Assembly: GCF_001456025.1 (NCBI RefSeq)
Contig: NZ_LMTZ01000087.1
Coordinates: 1-64,000 of the forward strand
Length of the DNA stretch: 64,000 nt
Direction of reading: 5' to 3'
Origin: Mastigocoleus testarum BC008
GTDB taxonomy: Bacteria > Cyanobacteriota > Cyanobacteriia > Cyanobacteriales > Nostocaceae
Position numbers and translations under genes: made by a program. Position 1 is the stretch's first letter. Each line of letters opens with the position of its first letter. The notes under the pieces are model-generated. The model was not told the DNA's origin. It did no database searches and saw only the letters and a list, made by a program, of their open reading frames with translations. This document shows positions 37,131 through 46,161 of the stretch, piece by piece.

Positions 37131-37511
37131 ATGAAGGTTTTAAATATTGTTGAAAGTGCTTATCGCGGAACCCTTGAAGAGCAAGATGACACAATTCTTT
37201 GGTTAAGTCAGAGTTTCCATAATGCAGGAGTTGATATTTCCATCTTGCTCAGAGGTAATGCTGTTAATTATTTAGTCAACGAACAAAAGCCATTTAATTT
37301 GCATTTTGGTCATTGGAAACAAACCCAACCTCCCGAGTTAGATCGAGATTTGGAGATGATGATTAATAAAAATATTCCAATTTATGCGATCGCTGAAGAT
37401 ATTCAAGATCGAGCTTTACCTCAAAACCGACTAATTGACGGTGTATCATTGATTGAAAAAAATCAAATAGCTCAACTCTTTGAGCAGTTTGAATATGTTT
37501 GGCATTGGTAG
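37131..37511 (+). CDS. DsrE-superfamily protein, third member, cysteine-free
   Basis: 126 residues: VLNIVESAYRGTLEEQDDTILWLSQSFHNAGVDISILLRGNAV matches the DsrE/DsrH beta-alpha-beta core. It has no cysteine. GGGGAG seven bases upstream supports ATG 37131, and the gap from the previous gene is 63 bases, so all three are probably co-transcribed. With one Cys-bearing and two Cys-free members the trio recalls the heterohexameric DsrEFH/TusBCD layout, but orthology cannot be shown by eye. Confidence 0.78.
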   Translation: MKVLNIVESAYRGTLEEQDDTILWLSQSFHNAGVDISILLRGNAVNYLVNEQKPFNLHFGHWKQTQPPELDRDLEMMINKNIPIYAIAEDIQDRALPQNRLIDGVSLIEKNQIAQLFEQFEYVWHW

Positions 37512-37868
37512 AAGGTGTGATAAGTTGCAATAAATTTGTAAAGAATTTTATAATTTGAGAAAGAATATAGTAGATTGCAAGTCAGTAAGGTAAACTTCAA
37601 AAGCTGAAAGTCAGTTATCAAGGACATTACATCCTGACTTCTGAGTTCTGGCTTCTGTTAGCAAAGCGATGCAGTGCAGTCTTAGGGATTTCCCCATTAG
37701 CGAATGCATCAAGAAGCGGTGCGCTACCGCACGTAATTGTGGCTCCTGACTCCTGACTTCCGCGACAAATGAACCATTAAAAATTTTTGTTATTGTTAGC
37801 GAAAACCGCTATATTTGCAAAGTTTTATTGTTCAGCTGTGAAAAATATAGTTGTTAAACATAACATAT
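37512..37868. other. Spacer with degenerate repeats
   Basis: About 357 bases between the DsrE cluster and the protease gene. It contains imperfect repeats of GACTTCTGAGTTCTGGCTTCTG and CTCCTGACTCCTGACTTCC (37640-37760), short-repeat debris common in filamentous cyanobacteria. No gene or clear terminator recognised. Confidence 0.45.
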
Positions 37869-39185
37869 ATGAATAAATCTGCAAAACCTTACTCTGAACT
37901 GCAAATAGCTTTTCTTAGTGGGGTAATAGCCACTACAGCTACATTTGGTCTAAGTTGGCGCAATTCAGTCAAAGCTGCATTGCAGGATAGTCCCAAAGTT
38001 ATTGTGGATCGAGTATGGCAGTTGGTAAATCGCGATTATGTAGATTCATCTTTTAATCAACAAGACTGGAAAGCTGTTAGACGTGAATTATTAAGTAAAA
38101 ATTATAGTTCTCAAGAAGAGGCTTACGCAGCAGTCCATAAATTGCTGGAAAGTTTAGAAGATCCTTACACTCGCTTCATGGCTCCTAAGGAGTATAAATA
38201 TTATACTAGCCAGACTTCCGGTGAGATTTCTGGAATTGGGATTCGCATGAAGTTTGATGACACAGCTAAGCGACTAACAATAGTTGAAGCTTTGGATAAT
38301 TCCCCAGCGCAGCAAGCTGGAATTAAAGCAGGTGATGAAATTTTAGCAATTAACGGTAAAAGCGTTCGTGAGATGAGCGCGAAGGAACCCCCCGAGTTAA
38401 TTCGTGGGAAGGCTGGTAGTACTGTTAATTTGCAAATTGGACGTGAAGGTGAGAAATATTTTAATCTTGAATTAACCAGAGCAAATATTGAAGTACAAAC
38501 AGTGAATTATGCTCTGAAACAAGAAGGTCAGCGACGTGTAGGTTACATTCGTTTGCGAGATTTTAGCGCCCATGCTGCAAAGCAAATGCAAAATGCGATC
38601 AACGATTTAGAAGCTCAGAAAGCTGATGAATTTGTCTTAGATTTGCGCGGTAATCCTGGCGGATATTTACATTCAAGTATTGAAATTGCCAAAATGTGGC
38701 TAGATAATGGCGGCATTGTTAGTATGGTGAATCGCGAAGGAAAAAGCCAAAAAGCTCAAGCCAATGGTAATTCTCTAACCAATAAACCCCTAGCTATTTT
38801 AGTAGATGGTAATTCAGCTAGTTCTAGTGAGATTCTTACCGGAGCGCTACAAGATAATAACCGAGCAGTGGTGATTGGGACTAAAACATTTGGTAAAGCT
38901 TTAGTACAAAGACTTCATGACTTGGGTGACGGTTCTGGAATTACCATCACGACCGCTCATTACTACACTCCCAAAGGAACTGATATCAATCGTAAAGGAA
39001 TTACCCCAGATATTAACTTAGATTTGACGTATTCGCAGCGGCGTCAGTTAGCAACAAATCCGAATTTATGGGGAACTATTGAAGACCCATATTACAATCG
39101 GGCTTTAAGAGCTTTGTCGAATTACGAATTTGCTGGAAATGGGAAAAAATCAACTGATAAAAAATTGATTGCTCCTCAGGGTTAG
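37869..39185 (+). CDS. Carboxyl-terminal processing protease (S41 family)
   Basis: 438 residues. An N-terminal hydrophobic segment (about 14-31) acts as signal or anchor for the thylakoid lumen or periplasm. A PDZ domain (about 100-185, GIGIRMKFDD .. GIKAGDEILAING) is followed by the S41 catalytic domain with Ser in GNSASSSEILTGAL and Lys in TFGKALVQ, the Ser/Lys dyad of tail-specific proteases. Cyanobacterial CtpA matures the D1 protein of photosystem II; CtpB and CtpC have other roles, and the paralogue cannot be fixed by reading. ATG 37869 is chosen over an upstream TTG at 37851. Confidence 0.9.
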   Translation: MNKSAKPYSELQIAFLSGVIATTATFGLSWRNSVKAALQDSPKVIVDRVWQLVNRDYVDSSFNQQDWKAVRRELLSKNYSSQEEAYAAVHKLLESLEDPYTRFMAPKEYKYYTSQTSGEISGIGIRMKFDDTAKRLTIVEALDNSPAQQAGIKAGDEILAINGKSVREMSAKEPPELIRGKAGSTVNLQIGREGEKYFNLELTRANIEVQTVNYALKQEGQRRVGYIRLRDFSAHAAKQMQNAINDLEAQKADEFVLDLRGNPGGYLHSSIEIAKMWLDNGGIVSMVNREGKSQKAQANGNSLTNKPLAILVDGNSASSSEILTGALQDNNRAVVIGTKTFGKALVQRLHDLGDGSGITITTAHYYTPKGTDINRKGITPDINLDLTYSQRRQLATNPNLWGTIEDPYYNRALRALSNYEFAGNGKKSTDKKLIAPQG

Positions 39186-39250
39186 GAAGTGTTTAAAGCT
39201 TTAATCGATCAGTAATTATCAACTTGTAAAGTGCTTAAATTGTACACCTA

Positions 39251-40561
39251 CTAAACAAATAGACAAAGTTGGACATTGCCATCTGGTCTAACCTCTCCTC
39301 GGTGAATGGGAGGATTTTTAGTTTGACTTTTATCAATGTCTACTGGCAAAGAAGGGTTGGAATGTTCCCATTTTAGGATTCCCTCAAGGGCTTTTGTCCA
39401 TTGAAAAAGCTGAGTACGCCGTATACCATGTTTCTTGATAAATCGAGAAACGCGGTTCCATGCACTCCAAGCATGCTTACCGTCATCCACTGGTAACGAC
39501 AAGCATTGTGGAACTGCTTCTGACATCTTCATGGCTCGACGGGCAATAACCATACCTGCTGATGTGCCACTACTTAAACCATATTTAACCATGAATTTAA
39601 TCATGCCAATTAGACTTGTAAACGCTGGGTTAATCTTGACCAATTGCACGCCAAAACGTTTACAACGAGATTCTAAAGCTGTTTTAAAAAGCCAAGTAGA
39701 GAGATTCGAAAGCATTCCATTGTAAAGCTTACTTTCTTCACTCATCTGCGCTTTTCTCTTTGAAAAATCAAGTGACTCTATTGCGATAGAGCACTTTAAA
39801 GAATCAGCGATACGGACAATATCACAAACTAAATCTCTCATTTGAGCTTTTCGCTGTCCGCAAGTCTTGCCTTTCCATTGATAGGGGAAGTCATGGCACC
39901 ATGCAATATTCCCATCTGACTTTACATAAGTTACTGACAAGGAATTGGCATTAAAATCAATTCCCAAACAACCATTCTTGATGGTGTAAACTATGGGAAT
40001 ATCTTGCACGTAAGTTGTTAGATGCACATAACAATTGTCATCTTTATGTTCCCTACGAAAAACTTGAGTAGTTATTGGTTTTTGATGGTTAATGGCATAT
40101 TCTAAGTCTTTGCGCCGCATTCTACCACTACGGTCATCTACGGTAAAATAAGCCTCAATATATTTGCCACACTGTTCTTGCAAGCATCGTGGAACTTGAA
40201 CACGCATCATGTATTTACCATCATCCTCTGTGGCATAGATGTTTATCATCGTACCGCCCCCATAAGATGACTTACCCACACAATAAAACCGTCCTGACCG
40301 CTTCTTACGCCAATCTTCTAACCATTCTTCATGACTAGAATAGCCATTTTCTTCTAGATGATATTGAGCATTAAAAAGCTTGCGAGAACCAAAACAAATG
40401 TGCAATCTTGCTGTAGATTCTAATTTACTTAAGTCTCGTTTTAAACTAGCAATTTTTAATATCTTTGATTTTAGAGCAATTAACTTTAACCGGAATTTAG
40501 CTTTACTTTTCTCGGACTGGAACCCTTTTTTTGTCGCGACAATAGGGATTATGTCCGAGAG
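39251..40561 (-). CDS. TnpB-related transposon protein (IS200/IS605 type), 5'-truncated
   Basis: RuvC-fold nuclease relative of the TnpB-related accessory family: FGSRKLFNAQYHLEENGY near the start, first RuvC Asp in GIDFNANSLSV, second acidic residue in IAIESLDF, the stretch NPAFTSLIGMIKF and a late Asp near VDDGKHAWSAWNR. No CxxC zinc finger is visible. The only usual start is TTG 40405, which begins inside the conserved core; the frame stays open 52 more codons to 40561 with family-like Lys-rich helical sequence, then hits a stop. The family is about 100 residues longer at the N-terminus, so the gene is probably truncated. No tnpA lies nearby. Confidence 0.78.
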   Translation of the reverse strand, partial: LSDIIPIVATKKGFQSEKSKAKFRLKLIALKSKILKIASLKRDLSKLESTARLHICFGSRKLFNAQYHLEENGYSSHEEWLEDWRKKRSGRFYCVGKSSYGGGTMINIYATEDDGKYMMRVQVPRCLQEQCGKYIEAYFTVDDRSGRMRRKDLEYAINHQKPITTQVFRREHKDDNCYVHLTTYVQDIPIVYTIKNGCLGIDFNANSLSVTYVKSDGNIAWCHDFPYQWKGKTCGQRKAQMRDLVCDIVRIADSLKCSIAIESLDFSKRKAQMSEESKLYNGMLSNLSTWLFKTALESRCKRFGVQLVKINPAFTSLIGMIKFMVKYGLSSGTSAGMVIARRAMKMSEAVPQCLSLPVDDGKHAWSAWNRVSRFIKKHGIRRTQLFQWTKALEGILKWEHSNPSLPVDIDKSQTKNPPIHRGEVRPDGNVQLCLFV

Positions 40562-40632
40562 TTAGTCGAAGAAAATCAAGTATAAATCTTAGACATTTTG
40601 TCTAGGATTGTCCACTAATTTACAAGAAAATG

Positions 40633-40806
40633 TCACCTAGAGCCAAGCAGTATTTCCCGCCATACTTGCTTGTCGAATCGATTGCAGCATCTTTTTCTTA
40701 AATACTTCAGTAACAGAGACTTACCATTACCACCGTCGCCGCGAAAATATAAGATTTTTCCTGGAACTGGATCGTTATTAATATATTCTGCAAAATGTTT
40801 ATTTAA
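40633..40806 (-). pseudogene. Remnant of a P-loop NTPase (AAA/NACHT-like)
   Basis: An open minus-strand stretch of 57 codons without start codon reads ..FAEYINNDPVPGKILYF, RGDGGNGKSLLLKYLRKRCC.. and stops. GDGGNGKS is a good Walker A motif, in the context I know from cyanobacterial STAND/AAA ATPases. Stops close both ends and no Walker B follows, so only a fragment survives. It adjoins the truncated TnpB-related gene, suggesting that mobile-element activity or deletion destroyed a larger gene here. Confidence 0.65.
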
Positions 40807-41033
40807 TTAAATGATGTCTGTCTATAAATAAATTTAAAGCGCGATTACCTTTAGTATTTTATAATTTGTTATCGTTGATGCTAATAACAGCAACTATTTG
40901 ATAGCAGCAAGACCTCAACAAATATTAGCAAATTCATCTCGATTTAATTTTTTCCCAACAGCAAATAAGAAACAAGGAACTAAACTAATGTATTTTTTTG
41001 TAGTATAGTGTAATCGTAATTTATTGTAGTGTC

Positions 41034-41471
41034 ATGCAATATTCAGTAGAAGTCTTTATTAATCTCTATGGTTCTGGTGAAGGATTACCAACTACGACAC
41101 AATGGGAAACCCTTCTTAAGGGTGATATGAACTCACCACTAACAGTTGTCAATTTTTTTAAGCTCAAAGATCGAGCCGACACAACCTTAACCAATGGGAA
41201 AGAAATGACAGGAAGTGAAGCATTTGCAACCTACGCCGAAACAAGCGTCCCTAAAGTTTCTGAAGTTGGCGGACATTTTCTCCTTCGAGGTACTGTTGAA
41301 GGTAACTTAATAGGAAATGATTCAACTCAATGGGATATTATTGCTATCGGACAGTATCCCCAACGAGAATATTTCTTAAAATTATTCAAAGATGATGAAT
41401 ATCAAAAAGCTTTCAAGTTTAGGCGGGCTGCACTTGAAAAACAAAATGTCTTTTTAATTAACGCGATGTAG
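41034..41471 (+). CDS. DUF1330-like protein
   Basis: 145 residues with a dimeric alpha/beta-barrel look: LTVVNFFKLKDRADTTL, AFATYAETSVPKVSEVGGHFLLRGTVEG, WDIIAIGQYPQREYFLKLFKDDEYQKAFKFRRAALE. The pattern of expected (aldehyde-type) motif and terminal R.AAL.. matches DUF1330. Function is unknown; some members are stress-linked. It converges with the GAF-LuxR gene 63 bases downstream. The start is ATG 41034. Confidence 0.78.
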   Translation: MQYSVEVFINLYGSGEGLPTTTQWETLLKGDMNSPLTVVNFFKLKDRADTTLTNGKEMTGSEAFATYAETSVPKVSEVGGHFLLRGTVEGNLIGNDSTQWDIIAIGQYPQREYFLKLFKDDEYQKAFKFRRAALEKQNVFLINAM

Positions 41472-41534
41472 GTGTAGTACTAAGCACAAGTCATTAAAAA
41501 AAGTGTAGCAATATCAAAGGAGATTGGTGTGAAT

Positions 41535-42965
41535 TCAAAGTTCTAACCCACCAGTATTCATTAACTTATAAAGTGCTTGCAGTCGAGTTTTTGAGTTTAG
41601 CTTAGTTAATATGTTGTTAATGTGAAACTTAACGGTACTATTACTAATGTGGAGTTGCTCAGCAATATCGCGATCGCGCAATCCCTGAGTTAAAAGGGTA
41701 ATTACTTCCTGTTCTCTCTCAGAAAGCTTCTGTTGTTGTACTTGAATATTATTATTGAGTCCCCTATTGAGTTTCCAAGCATCTCCCTTCATTAGAGTTT
41801 CAACCACTTCCCGTAATTGTTTTGAAGTTGTGGATAAATCAATAGAAGCTTTTACTCCTTCAGGAATAATTTTTGAGTTTGAGTCATGGTTAACCCAAAT
41901 AGTGCGTTCGCTAGTTTCAACTAAAGAAGCTCGATCTGTAAGCAAGGGAATATGGCGATTATCGCCACCAGTACAAACTGTTAATCCTGCAGAATAAGCT
42001 AGCTGAGCGAATCCTGTCTGTAGCAGAGGTAAGCGACATTTAATCCTGAGAGATAATTCTGGGATATCGATCACGGATGGAAAAGTCAAAGACACCTGAA
42101 TAGCTTTGATGCTTGCTTCAGTATTAATTTTCAAACTTCCACCAAAACATGATGTAGTCGAGAACAAATTACCAAAAACGGATTGTTCCCATTCTTCTTG
42201 TTCTTGAGAAATTATAGCTGAAGTAGCGGCAATCGCTTCCAAAGAAACTGAATCTAGTTCATAAGTTAAACGACAGTAAGTACAATCTAGGGTTTGAAGT
42301 ATCTCAGCAGTTTTGAGAAATACTTGAGTTTGAGATAAGTCAAGACTTCTTTCCGTCCCTATTACTGTCAACTTTGTTTGACCCAATATGTAAGCGAGGT
42401 TATCGGAAAGTGACAGTTCGCTAAGGGTTATTTTGGGCTTAACATCTTGTTTCTCTTTATGATGTTGCGATGCAATTTCCAAAGCCACAGTTAAGGTCGT
42501 GCACAGACTTAATAACACTTCTAAAAACTCTGACCTCATGGGATGATGGCTAAATGCAGCTAAAACTCCAACCACCTTGTCAGAATTAACTAAGGGATAG
42601 CCAGCAAAACTAGTAATATTATTAGCGATCGCCCATTGGGGATACCTAACCCAAGATTCCGCAGCTAAGTTATTGCTTAATAGAGATATACGATTTTGAG
42701 CAATTTTACCAATTTTAAATTCTCCCATTGGAATGCGACTAAAAGAACCATCTGTGTGAGTATATAATCCAGATGATGCAACCAATCGCAACATTTCACC
42801 ATCTGGTTCAACTAACCAAATTCGAGCAAAAGCGCAGTCGAAATACTCAACCAAACCATCTGTAGCCAAGCAAGCGATTTCCTTTAAGTCTAGGGAAGTA
42901 GAAAAGCTTTGAGCTATTTGATTTACTCGCTGTAAATCCCAGACTAGTTTTGTATCATCAAGCAT
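41535..42965 (-). CDS. GAF-domain LuxR-type transcriptional regulator
   Basis: 476 residues. An N-terminal GAF domain (about 15-165) has LVEYFDCAFARIWLVEPDGEMLRLVASSG and FAGYPLVNSDKVVGVLAAF. A middle region (about 185-400) contains no clear motif. The C-terminal LuxR/GerE helix-turn-helix (about 410-470) is complete: LSEREQEVITLLTQGLRDRD, then IAEQLHISNSTVKFHINNIL. It should bind DNA in response to a small-molecule or redox signal sensed by the GAF domain. Cys and His in the GAF do not follow the bilin-lyase pattern, so it is not obviously a photoreceptor. The start is ATG 42965. Confidence 0.87.
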   Translation of the reverse strand: MLDDTKLVWDLQRVNQIAQSFSTSLDLKEIACLATDGLVEYFDCAFARIWLVEPDGEMLRLVASSGLYTHTDGSFSRIPMGEFKIGKIAQNRISLLSNNLAAESWVRYPQWAIANNITSFAGYPLVNSDKVVGVLAAFSHHPMRSEFLEVLLSLCTTLTVALEIASQHHKEKQDVKPKITLSELSLSDNLAYILGQTKLTVIGTERSLDLSQTQVFLKTAEILQTLDCTYCRLTYELDSVSLEAIAATSAIISQEQEEWEQSVFGNLFSTTSCFGGSLKINTEASIKAIQVSLTFPSVIDIPELSLRIKCRLPLLQTGFAQLAYSAGLTVCTGGDNRHIPLLTDRASLVETSERTIWVNHDSNSKIIPEGVKASIDLSTTSKQLREVVETLMKGDAWKLNRGLNNNIQVQQQKLSEREQEVITLLTQGLRDRDIAEQLHISNSTVKFHINNILTKLNSKTRLQALYKLMNTGGLEL

Positions 42966-43523
42966 GGTTGAGAAAATTGTTAAGCACCTAGCCTACATTA
43001 ATTTAACATTTTGTTTGTATGGGGAACAGGGAAATAGATGCCTCATCCCATAAGTAAGAAGATTTTTCTTTGCTAATTTTTTTATTATTTTTGTATATCT
43101 ACTAGCTGCTTAAAAGCATTATAACTTGAGATAAAATAGTCCTTTTTTTTATGTTTGACTATAATAAAAAAATCTAAATTTTGTTAATTGTAGTTTCCCT
43201 CTTAGACTGTGGCAAACATAATTGTTTTTTCTATCTATCCCAAGAATCTTATCTTCGACGGAGAGTCAATTAATGTGAGTGTCAGACGTCAATAAGTTAT
43301 CTTCTGCTGATCCCTAAAATCATAAAAGTGTATTATTACCGGTTGTCTATATCAGCATAACGACCTGTCACATCACTTTTTTGTATACATTCCTAAATCA
43401 CTTGTAGAAAAAATGGATCTTTTTAGAGATGATTTATCGATTAGTTTCTACTATATTTTTCATAAAATTTAGGGTTCCTAGAGTTTTTCGAGCATAGATA
43501 TTTCTTAACGTAAATATCAATTA
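42966..43523. other. Divergent spacer regulator / peroxiredoxin
   Basis: About 560 bases between the divergent GAF-LuxR regulator and the peroxiredoxin gene. A LuxR-type operator could lie here, but no dyad was convincing. No coding frame or RNA gene recognised. Confidence 0.4.
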
Positions 43524-44087
43524 ATGATGATTTATCAAAATCAAGTTCCCAATGTTACTTTTACTAATCGCTTTTCTTGGCAATCTCAGACAACCAAGGA
43601 TATTTTTGGTGGTAAGCGAGTAGTACTATTTGCTTTGTCTGGTGCTTTTACTCCCACTTGCTCTTCAACTCATTTACCTCGTTATGAAGAACTTTATTTT
43701 CAAATTCGCGCCCAGGGAATAGATCAGATTATTTGTTTATCGGTTAATGATCCTTTTGTGATGTATGAATGGGGTAAACAGCAGAATATCAAAAATGTTG
43801 TTCTACTTGCCGATGGTACTGGTGAATTCACCCGTAAAATGGGAATGTTAGTAAACAAAGATAATGTAGGTTTTGGTTGGCGTTCTTGGCGTTATTCAAT
43901 GGTGGTCAATGACTGCAAAATTGAGAAGATATTTGTAGAACCAGGGCTTGAAGATAATTCTCAAGTAGATCCCTTTGAAGTATCTGATGCTAATACTATG
44001 TTGAATTATTTGAAGTCTATTGGATACGTCCCGCAGACAAAAACACCATCAAGTCAAACACAAGTCAAAAATCGTACATACATGTAA
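43524..44087 (+). CDS. Peroxiredoxin, Prx5/type II
   Basis: 187 residues with the thioredoxin-fold redoxin core. The peroxidatic cysteine is C46 in GAFTPTCSSTHLP, the type II (Prx5) form; FVMYEWGKQ and LLADGTGEFTRKMGM are further family motifs. It reduces H2O2 and organic peroxides in the cytosol using glutathione/glutaredoxin or thioredoxin. No glutaredoxin domain is fused. The start is one of two tandem ATG codons at 43524 and 43527. It is divergent from the GAF-LuxR regulator, which might control it (inference). Confidence 0.92.
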   Translation: MMIYQNQVPNVTFTNRFSWQSQTTKDIFGGKRVVLFALSGAFTPTCSSTHLPRYEELYFQIRAQGIDQIICLSVNDPFVMYEWGKQQNIKNVVLLADGTGEFTRKMGMLVNKDNVGFGWRSWRYSMVVNDCKIEKIFVEPGLEDNSQVDPFEVSDANTMLNYLKSIGYVPQTKTPSSQTQVKNRTYM

Positions 44088-44225
44088 TGATGTATTCGAG
44101 TAGTAGTACTTTAGGTGTGTCTTTAAACTGACCGTTCAACCTTATTGATGACAATATCTCATCACTAAAATTCAGGTATAAGCTATAAACATTGGATTTT
44201 AGCAATGCTGATGGGGAGTTTCGTA

Positions 44226-45194
44226 TTATATTAAGCTCCCCAAAGCTTGTAAACAAGCCCCATAAGCAGGTTCAAATCTCGGTAAAATTACCTCAACTCC
44301 AGGAAATATTTCAACCATAGCATTCACAAACTTCTCCCGAATTCCACTACTTCCCCACACACTTCCGGTTGTCACTACTTCCAAAGCTTCCCCCGGTTGA
44401 AAAATCGCCTCAATAACCGTAGAAGTTGCTTTAAATAACTCTTCCACAGCATCATCAATAATCTTATTTGCAACCTGATCGCCTTTTGCAGCTGCGCGAT
44501 CGACAATTGGTGCTAAAGCAGCGATTTTTTTCACATCCCATCCGCGTCTGTATATGACATCTACTAAATCTTCAATATTTGCGAGTTCGAGATGTTGTTG
44601 AAAATCTGCTAACAAACAAGAATTTATTTCTCGTCCGTCATAACTTTTTAATGCAGCTTGCATTCCTGCGATCGCAATTTTGTAAGCGCTACCTTCGTCA
44701 CCTAAAATATGACCCCAACCACCAACCCGTTTGGTTTTTCCTTGGGAATTTCGTCCAAAAATAATGGAACCAGTACCAGCAGCAACCACAATTCCTACGT
44801 TATGACCAATTCCCCCGACTAAAGCAATTAAAGCATCGTGACAAATTATGATGTTATGGGGTTGTAAATTCCAAGTAATGGGTAACGATCCATTGTCACG
44901 TAAATCTTGAATTATATTTTTTACTACTTCTATATCTTTGGGACGTCCAACACCTGCTAAACCTAAACAAATAGCTTTAACTTGAGTATTTTGAGTTTCA
45001 ATATTTTGAATCATATTACTTGCTATTAATGATTCTTTAATAGCAGTTTCAATAGACTTTTTAGCTGCTTCAATACCAATACTTTGATAATTGGATGCAC
45101 CTGCTTCACCTCTCCCTATTAGCTGACGGGAACAGTTCATCAATATACAAGTAGTTTTGCTACCCCCACCATCTATTCCTAAAACATAAGACAT
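44226..45194 (-). CDS. BadF/BadG-family sugar kinase (N-acetylglucosamine kinase-like)
   Basis: 322 residues of the ASKHA fold: phosphate-1 motif VLGIDGGGSKTTCILMN, LGLAGVGRP, phosphate-2 VVAAGTGSIIFGRN, GWGHILGDEGSAYKIAIAG and adenosine motif TTGSVW. The GGWGxxLGDEGS stretch is typical of N-acetylglucosamine kinases in this family. It should phosphorylate an amino sugar with ATP. It is the last of three co-directional genes, behind an AmpG-like transporter and a methyltransferase, which fits use of imported or recycled wall sugars. The start is ATG 45194. Confidence 0.85.
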   Translation of the reverse strand: MSYVLGIDGGGSKTTCILMNCSRQLIGRGEAGASNYQSIGIEAAKKSIETAIKESLIASNMIQNIETQNTQVKAICLGLAGVGRPKDIEVVKNIIQDLRDNGSLPITWNLQPHNIIICHDALIALVGGIGHNVGIVVAAGTGSIIFGRNSQGKTKRVGGWGHILGDEGSAYKIAIAGMQAALKSYDGREINSCLLADFQQHLELANIEDLVDVIYRRGWDVKKIAALAPIVDRAAAKGDQVANKIIDDAVEELFKATSTVIEAIFQPGEALEVVTTGSVWGSSGIREKFVNAMVEIFPGVEVILPRFEPAYGACLQALGSLI

Positions 45195-45268
45195 GAGTAA
45201 TTTAAAAGTTTAGGAGAATAAAGACGATTCTAATAAAATTAGATTTATTATAAAAATCGATACTTTAA

Positions 45269-46048
45269 TTAATATTTTTCCCCTACAATACAAACAAAAC
45301 GATCATTGAATTCTAAAATATCTTTATCAGAATATTTCTGTTCGATTTCAAATACTCCTTCTTGTATTTCGTTGTCGTCAAAACTTGAAAGTAAAGACAT
45401 ATAGCGATTCTTCACCATCATGATATATCTATTTTTTGGTATAGATAAAGGATATTCAACAAAATCTACACTAGTTTTAAAACCTGTTTTATTAAATAAT
45501 TCTACTAAATACTTGTAATCAGGCTGTAACTCTTCATACCTACTTAAAGCAGCTTCAAATAATGGATATTCAATAGTTGGTGGAAGTAGAATCAATAAAA
45601 ATTTACCACCCAAGTGCAATCGAGCAAATATATTTTCGGTCAGTTTTTCTTGCTCATTTACATTTAAGTGATGAATCATTTCTTTTATCAGAATCTTATC
45701 ATATTCATAAGATTGACGGGAAAATTCAACTGCATCCATAGCTACACATTTGTAATCAGAATTATCGCTTAATTGAGCGAGCATATTTGCAGAAATATCG
45801 CAGCAAATTACAGGATTGTCAAAACCAACAATATTATTAATCTCTTTGGTGAAAAGCCCAGTACCACAACCTAAATCGAGAAAAATATCCTGAGATTTAA
45901 ATTCTAATTTTTTAACTATTTTTTCACTAATAAATATAATGAAATCTTGTGAATATGTCCATAATTCATCAAAATTTACAGCTATATTTTGGTAGTGTTT
46001 TTGTACCTGTTCTTTATTTTGACAGGATTCTTGAATATTATCAGACAC
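45269..46048 (-). CDS. Class I SAM-dependent methyltransferase
   Basis: 259 residues with the SAM-binding motif I DIFLDLGCGTGLFTKEI, motif II VICCDISANML and the post-motif KILIKEMIHHLN. The substrate cannot be read. It lies between the AmpG-like transporter (113 bases upstream) and the sugar kinase (74 bases downstream) on the same strand, so it is probably part of one transcript. The start is ATG 46048 (MSDNIQES). Confidence 0.85.
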   Translation of the reverse strand: MSDNIQESCQNKEQVQKHYQNIAVNFDELWTYSQDFIIFISEKIVKKLEFKSQDIFLDLGCGTGLFTKEINNIVGFDNPVICCDISANMLAQLSDNSDYKCVAMDAVEFSRQSYEYDKILIKEMIHHLNVNEQEKLTENIFARLHLGGKFLLILLPPTIEYPLFEAALSRYEELQPDYKYLVELFNKTGFKTSVDFVEYPLSIPKNRYIMMVKNRYMSLLSSFDDNEIQEGVFEIEQKYSDKDILEFNDRFVCIVGEKY

Positions 46049-46161
46049 TTTTTATTACCTTGAAATGATTATAGTATAATAGCAACTAAAAAATAAGGTG
46101 CGTTACGACTTTCGCTTAACACACCCTATAGAATAACAAAACAATCAAATTAATAAACAAG

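Noticed and set aside
41535..42965. Photoreceptor GAF in the LuxR-type regulator
   Set aside because: No Cys-His pair or DXCF motif at the bilin-binding positions.
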